The notes under the pieces: generated by a model | Told to the model about the DNA's origin: nothing | The model's database searches: none | The model's input: only the letters and a program-made list of their open reading frames with translations | Made by a program: the position numbers and the translations under genes | Assembly: GCA_005789055.1 (NCBI GenBank) | Contig: SYAA01000215.1 | Span: 1-5,284 of the forward strand | Direction: 5' to 3' | DNA from: Actinomycetota bacterium | Lineage (GTDB): Bacteria; Actinomycetota; Actinomycetes; Mycobacteriales; Mycobacteriaceae | Length of the DNA stretch: 5,284 bases | Part shown: positions 1-5,284 of the stretch, piece by piece | Position numbering within the stretch: position 1 is the first letter of the stretch | Layout of the letters: every line of letters starts with the position of its first letter

Positions 1-464
1 ATGAACGGTCGCACGGCACGCACGTAGGCCAGGTAGAGGGGAACCAGCAGCATGGCCGTCGACTCCGGTCCGGCGATTGCGATGTTCTTCGGCACCATCT
101 CGCCCAGCAGCACGTGCAGGATCACCACGACAGCCAGCGCCAGCACGAACGAGACCGTGTGCAGCACCGCATCCGGAACGCCGAAGAACCCGAAGGGTTT
201 CTCCAGTAGGTGGGCCACCGCCGGTTCACCGACGCGGCCGAGCAGGATCGAGCAGACGGTGATACCCAGTTGCGCTCCCGCCAGCATCAGCGACAGTTGC
301 TCGCCGGCGCGCAGTACCGTCACGGCCCGCTTCTTGCCCTGTTCGGCGAGCGCTTCGAGCCTGTCCCGCCGAGCTGATATCAACGCGAACTCCGAACCGA
401 CGAAGAAGGCGTTGATCCCGAGCAGCACGATGGTCAGCAGCACTCCGAAAATGTCGGCGCCCAT
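1..464 (-). CDS. CNNM/DUF21 membrane protein (Rv1841c-like), 5' part; 3' end outside window
   Basis: This is the N-terminal 154 residues of a second CNNM/CorC (hemolysin-C-like) family protein; the rest runs off the left edge. Seen: residues 5-30 form a hydrophobic segment ending in FFVGSEFALISARR, typical of the first helix of the DUF21 domain. The segment LAGAQLGITVCSILLGR (about 61-77) follows, then a hydrophobic stretch (about 102-120) leading into GEMVPKN (121-127), the conserved DUF21 signature. The CBS pair and CorC domain expected in this family would lie beyond the edge. The start is ATG at 464; its A is also the last base of the upstream gene's TGA (TGATG). No strong Shine-Dalgarno is visible, so translational coupling is likely. 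Family members are linked to divalent cation (Mg/Co) transport or efflux. The exact role here is inferred, and the resemblance to M. tuberculosis Rv1841c is from memory. Confidence 0.92.
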   Translation of the reverse strand, partial: MGADIFGVLLTIVLLGINAFFVGSEFALISARRDRLEALAEQGKKRAVTVLRAGEQLSLMLAGAQLGITVCSILLGRVGEPAVAHLLEKPFGFFGVPDAVLHTVSFVLALAVVVILHVLLGEMVPKNIAIAGPESTAMLLVPLYLAYVRAVRPF

Positions 465-1813
465 CAGCGGTCACCCACCCGAATCAGGGCGAGCCGGTCG
501 ATACGGCGGCCGTCCATCGCCATCACGGTCGCTCGCCATCGCAGCGGGATCCGGGCGGAATCCTCCGGATCAAAGGCGGCCAGGTCCACCGACTCGCCCG
601 CAACGGGGATGTGCCCCAACTGTTCGAGGACCAGCCCGCCGATGGTTTCGTATTCGCCTTCCGGTGCGCGGAAGCCCGTGGCGGCAGCCACCTCATCGAT
701 GCGCAGGAGACCTGCGACCTCCCAACCGGCGCCGTCGGAACGCACGTCCGGTGTCGAGTCGTCGTGCTCGTCGCGGATGTCTCCGACGATCTCCTCGATC
801 AAATCCTCGACGGTGACCATGCCCGCCGTGCCGCCATACTCATCGACCACCATCGCGGTCTGCAGACCGTTCGCGCGGACCTGCGTCATCAGCGCGTCGC
901 CGTCCAGCGTGGATGGCACGGTGGGAACCGGGATCGCCAGCGCATCCAGGCGAGTGCTGGCCCGCTCGGCGGCCGGCACCCCGAAAAGCTGCTTGATGTG
1001 CACCAGGCCGACGGTTTCGTCGAGGTCGCCCTTGACCACCGGAAATCGGGAAAAACCGGTGCGAGCGGACGCGGCCAGCAGGTCGGCGACGGTGTGGTGG
1101 GCCTGCAGGCTCTCGATTTCGGTCCGCGGCGTCATGAATTCCTCCGCGATGCGGGCACCGAACTGCAGAGAACGGTCGACGAGATCGGCGGTGCTCTCGT
1201 CGATCCCTCCTCGCTCGGCAGACCCGCGGACCAGCGAACCCAGTTCCTGGGGCGAGCGCGCCGAGCGCAGTTCTTCGGCGGGCTCGATGCCCATCCGGCG
1301 CAGAATCGCGTTGGCGGCGCCGTTGGTCAGCCGGATGGCCGGGGCGAACAACGTGGAAAACGCCATCTGCGGGCCGGCACTGGCGCGGGCGGTTGGCAGC
1401 GGTCGGGCTACCGCGAGGTTCTTGGGTATCAACTCGCCGAACACCATCGACAGCGAGGTGGCCAGCAGAATCGCCAAAACCAACGAGGTGCCGGGCACGG
1501 CGCGAGCGGGAAGTCCGATTGCCTCAAGCAGCGGGATCAAGAACCGCGAGAGCACCGGTTCAGCCAGGAAGCCGGTGGCCAGCGTGGTGATCGAGATACC
1601 CAGTTGGGCGCCGGAGAGTTGGAACGACAGGGTCCGGTGCGCACGCGCCACCATCTTGTCCCGTTTACCGCCGGATTTGGCGTTGGCATCGACTGCGCTG
1701 CGCTCGAGCGCGGTGAGTGAGAATTCGGCGGCCACGAACACCGCCGTGCCCATTGTCAGCAGGACGAAAAACACCAGGCTGAGCGCCACGGTGATGGCAC
1801 TCACCGTGCCCAC
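464..1813 (-). CDS. CNNM/CorC-type membrane protein with DUF21, CBS pair and CorC domain (Rv1842c-like)
   Basis: This is a complete 449-aa protein of the CNNM/CorC (TlyC/HlyC-like) family, expected in the cytoplasmic membrane. Domains seen: DUF21 transmembrane domain about residues 1-190, with a first helix at 6-30 ending [14 protein letters not shown], the stretch [20 protein letters not shown] (63-82), and GELIPKN at 126-132. A CBS pair spans about 224-345, starting with [10 protein letters not shown] and ending with [20 protein letters not shown]. The C-terminal CorC/HlyC domain (about 360-446) has [16 protein letters not shown]. Family knowledge: CBS pairs in this family bind adenine nucleotides with Mg, and members act in Mg/Co transport or efflux; the substrate here is inferred. 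The start is GTG at 1813; an in-frame TAG at 1849-1847 blocks extension. GTG at 1804 is an alternative, better placed behind GGGTGGG. The length fits the Rv1842c family. The stop overlaps the next gene's ATG by one base. Confidence 0.95.
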   Translation of the reverse strand: MGTVSAITVALSLVFFVLLTMGTAVFVAAEFSLTALERSAVDANAKSGGKRDKMVARAHRTLSFQLSGAQLGISITTLATGFLAEPVLSRFLIPLLEAIGLPARAVPGTSLVLAILLATSLSMVFGELIPKNLAVARPLPTARASAGPQMAFSTLFAPAIRLTNGAANAILRRMGIEPAEELRSARSPQELGSLVRGSAERGGIDESTADLVDRSLQFGARIAEEFMTPRTEIESLQAHHTVADLLAASARTGFSRFPVVKGDLDETVGLVHIKQLFGVPAAERASTRLDALAIPVPTVPSTLDGDALMTQVRANGLQTAMVVDEYGGTAGMVTVEDLIEEIVGDIRDEHDDSTPDVRSDGAGWEVAGLLRIDEVAAATGFRAPEGEYETIGGLVLEQLGHIPVAGESVDLAAFDPEDSARIPLRWRATVMAMDGRRIDRLALIRVGDR

Positions 1814-1824
1814 CCGGGATGAAA

Positions 1825-1843
1825 GCCGGACCCTGGGTCCGGC
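1825..1843 (-). repeat. Perfect inverted repeat; possible terminator or leader hairpin
   Basis: GCCGGACCC-A-GGGTCCGGC is a perfect 9-bp inverted repeat with a single central base. As RNA it would fold as an 8-bp GC-rich stem with a CAG triloop. On the minus strand it is followed by only TTTC, so it is a poor classical terminator, although mycobacterial terminators often have weak U-tracts. Its 3' base lies 11 nt before the GTG start at 1813, which would place the stem next to the ribosome site. It could end read-through from guaB1, modulate translation of the CNNM/CorC gene, or be a protein binding palindrome. The repeat is certain; the role is not. Confidence 0.6.
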
Positions 1844-1886
1844 CGACTAGAGGATGGTTCGTCCGACTCCGCGCCGCATTCCAGAC

Positions 1887-1922
1887 GGGCACAGCACTCA
1901 GGACGGGCGGAGCGCTCAGGAC
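1887..1922. repeat. Two-copy 18-bp tandem repeat
   Basis: Units 1887-1904 (GGGCACAGCACTCAGGAC) and 1905-1922 (GGGCGGAGCGCTCAGGAC) are directly adjacent and match at 15 of 18 bases. The preceding 18 bases (1869-1886) match the first unit at about 11 of 18, so may be a decayed third copy. It is non-coding. No function is known to me. Confidence 0.65.
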
Positions 1923-1958
1923 AGCACGCCACGAGTGGGTCCTGCGGCACTGAGGGTC

Positions 1959-2012
1959 CTTTCCGCTGGGCAGGTTGGGGAGTCTGGGTGGGCCGGGGCG
2001 TCTGGGCGAATC
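1959..2012. repeat. Imperfect 18-nt periodic repeat block
   Basis: The core CTGGG(C/T) recurs at 1966, 1984 and 2002, exactly 18 nt apart. The last two units (1977-1994 and 1995-2012) share GGGGxGTCTGGGxG, 12 of 14 bases. The first unit matches only over the core. It uses the same period as the nearby 1887-1922 repeat but a different sequence. It is G-rich on the plus strand and C-rich on the transcribed-sense (minus) strand. Confidence 0.5.
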
Positions 2013-2018
2013 CCCATG

Positions 2019-2024
2019 ATAATA
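2019..2024 (-). promoter_or_regulatory. Possible -10 box (TATTAT) for the CNNM/CorC pair
   Basis: The minus strand reads GGCTATTATCATGGGG just after the guaB1 stop. TATTAT fits the TAnnnT -10 pattern and stands out as AT-rich in this GC-rich window. No -35 hexamer resembling TTGACA is found 16-18 nt upstream (GGATGG, CGGATG or CCGGAT there), though many mycobacterial promoters lack one. If used, it would give a leader of roughly 200 nt. This is a weak prediction. Confidence 0.25.
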
Positions 2025-2037
2025 GCCACCCGCGCGG

Positions 2038-4930
<2,893 letters not shown>

Positions 4931-4937
4931 GCGGGTG

Positions 4938-4943
4938 CCTTTC
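4938..4943 (-). promoter_or_regulatory. Ribosome binding site of gnd1
   Basis: GAAAGG on the minus strand lies 7 nt before the ATG at 4930. It is the clearest Shine-Dalgarno in the window and supports that start, which also leaves only a short tail before the Rossmann motif. Confidence 0.7.
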
Positions 4944-4965
4944 GTGGCGGGGGTGATTGTCTTCC

Positions 4966-4995
4966 GGGTTGGTGGAGTCAGGGTTGGTGGGGTTA
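4966..4995. repeat. 15-bp tandem repeat over the stop codon of the BlaR-like gene
   Basis: Units 4966-4980 (GGGTTGGTGGAGTCA) and 4981-4995 (GGGTTGGTGGGGTTA) match at 13 of 15 bases, with the first ten identical. On the minus strand each unit begins with a stop codon: TAA (the real stop, 4995-4993), then TGA 15 nt later in the same frame. This fits a small duplication of the gene's end. Confidence 0.7.
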
Positions 4996-5284
4996 GGGGT
5001 GGAAGATCCGGTTCAGTTCGGCGAGCCAGGGCACCGCCACTGCAATGGTCGGCACCACCAACACCACGGCCGCGGCGAGGTAGGCGCCCAGCGAGAGCAG
5101 CATGCTGTTGGGCGGCCCGGTTAGCCGCCGCACCCGGATCACCGCGGTGGTGCCGCCGGCAGCCATCGCGCCCGCCGGGGTTCGGGCAGCCGCGCAGGCC
5201 ACCAGTGCGCGGGCCACCGGAGCCCGCCCGACGGCGCGCACCGCGGCATCGTCGGCGAGGAGTTCCACCAGCAGATGAACGGCG
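4993..5284 (-). CDS. BlaR/MecR1-like M56 membrane metallopeptidase (Rv1845c-like), C-terminal part
   Basis: Only the last 96 residues are in the window; the frame is open to the right edge, so the 5' end is missing. Seen: VELLADDAA at the visible start, whose Glu (codon 5265-5263) fits the distal zinc ligand of M48/M56 peptidases (E..AD); the HExxH motif would lie outside. An Arg-rich IRVRRL stretch (about 49-54 of the visible part) precedes a hydrophobic helix at about 61-87, then a short tail ending in NRIFHP. Family knowledge: M56 proteins of this kind sense a signal and trigger removal of a BlaI/MecI repressor; in M. tuberculosis the upstream neighbour Rv1846c is BlaI. Too few residues follow the zinc ligand for the large extracytoplasmic penicillin-binding sensor domain of classical BlaR1. 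A GTG at 5268 is internal, not the start. It ends with TAA, 62 nt before gnd1. Confidence 0.85.
   Translation of the reverse strand, partial: AVHLLVELLADDAAVRAVGRAPVARALVACAAARTPAGAMAAGGTTAVIRVRRLTGPPNSMLLSLGAYLAAAVVLVVPTIAVAVPWLAELNRIFHP

Larger units (their letters stand above)
1814..2037. other. 224-nt intergenic region between guaB1 and the CNNM/CorC pair
   Basis: No gene is supported here on either strand. Open frames that cross it are compositional and resemble no family I know. Reading the minus strand from guaB1, it holds an AT-rich patch with a possible -10 box (2024-2019), a block with 18-nt periodicity (2012-1959), a second 18-nt tandem repeat (1922-1887), and a perfect inverted repeat (1843-1825) just before the downstream start codon. 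The other junctions in the window are 62 nt, 4 nt and a 1-nt overlap. This gap is therefore the natural place for a transcription boundary or a long 5' leader for the CNNM/CorC pair. That role is inferred. Confidence 0.7.

Noticed and set aside
52..816. Plus-strand open frame of 254 aa near the left edge
   Set aside because: It lies antisense to both DUF21 genes; its Arg/Pro/Ser-rich composition is typical of a shadow frame.
609..1850. Long plus-strand open frames opposite the CNNM/CorC gene (413 and 369 aa)
   Set aside because: They are antisense shadows of a clear gene in GC-rich DNA and show no domain or motif.
1917..1944. Interrupted hairpin CAGGAC...GTCCTG as a guaB1 terminator
   Set aside because: The outer stem is only 6 bp with a large loop and no T-tract follows; it is weaker than the 1825-1843 palindrome.
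4931..4992. A promoter directly before gnd1 (GACAAT with CTGACT upstream)
   Set aside because: The spacing is only 14 nt and the -10 match is poor, so read-through from the BlaR-like gene is the simpler reading.

Overview
This window looks like core chromosome of a mycobacterium or close relative. It is GC-rich, and every recognisable gene lies on the minus strand. The gene order and products match the Mycobacterium tuberculosis Rv1845c-Rv1841c neighbourhood: BlaR-like M56 peptidase, gnd1, guaB1, then two CNNM/CorC-type membrane proteins. I recognised this from memory of the family proteins, not from a search.

In transcription order (right to left): the 3' end of a BlaR/MecR1-type membrane metallopeptidase (4993 to the right edge); a 62-nt gap with a clear ribosome binding site; gnd1, a 6-phosphogluconate dehydrogenase homologue of 483 aa (3479-4930); and, after 4 nt, guaB1 of 478 aa (2038-3474). 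GuaB1 belongs to the IMPDH/GMPR family and carries a CBS pair and GMP-reductase-type signatures. A 224-nt non-coding gap (1814-2037) follows, holding 18-nt-period repeats, a perfect hairpin and a possible -10 box. The last two genes are a complete CNNM/CorC-type protein (464-1813, 449 aa) and the 5' part of a second one (left edge to 464). Their stop and start codons overlap as TGATG.

Functionally there are two blocks. The gnd1-guaB1 block ties NADPH and pentose phosphate production to NADPH-consuming purine salvage (GMP to IMP). It lies just downstream of the gene for a membrane protease that probably controls a BlaI-type repressor. The CNNM/CorC pair is probably a co-translated pair of membrane proteins for divalent cation transport or homeostasis, possibly driven from its own start in the 224-nt gap.

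The most striking observation is in gnd1. Both conserved residues of the K-x-x-x-N catalytic motif of the beta-hydroxyacid dehydrogenase/6PGDH superfamily are replaced, Lys by Asn and Asn by Thr. The frame is intact and the other active-site residues I could check are kept. As written, this Gnd1 lacks the general-base lysine and should be catalytically dead or greatly changed, unless these are sequence errors. I saw no mobile element, CRISPR array, tRNA, rRNA or foreign gene cluster.
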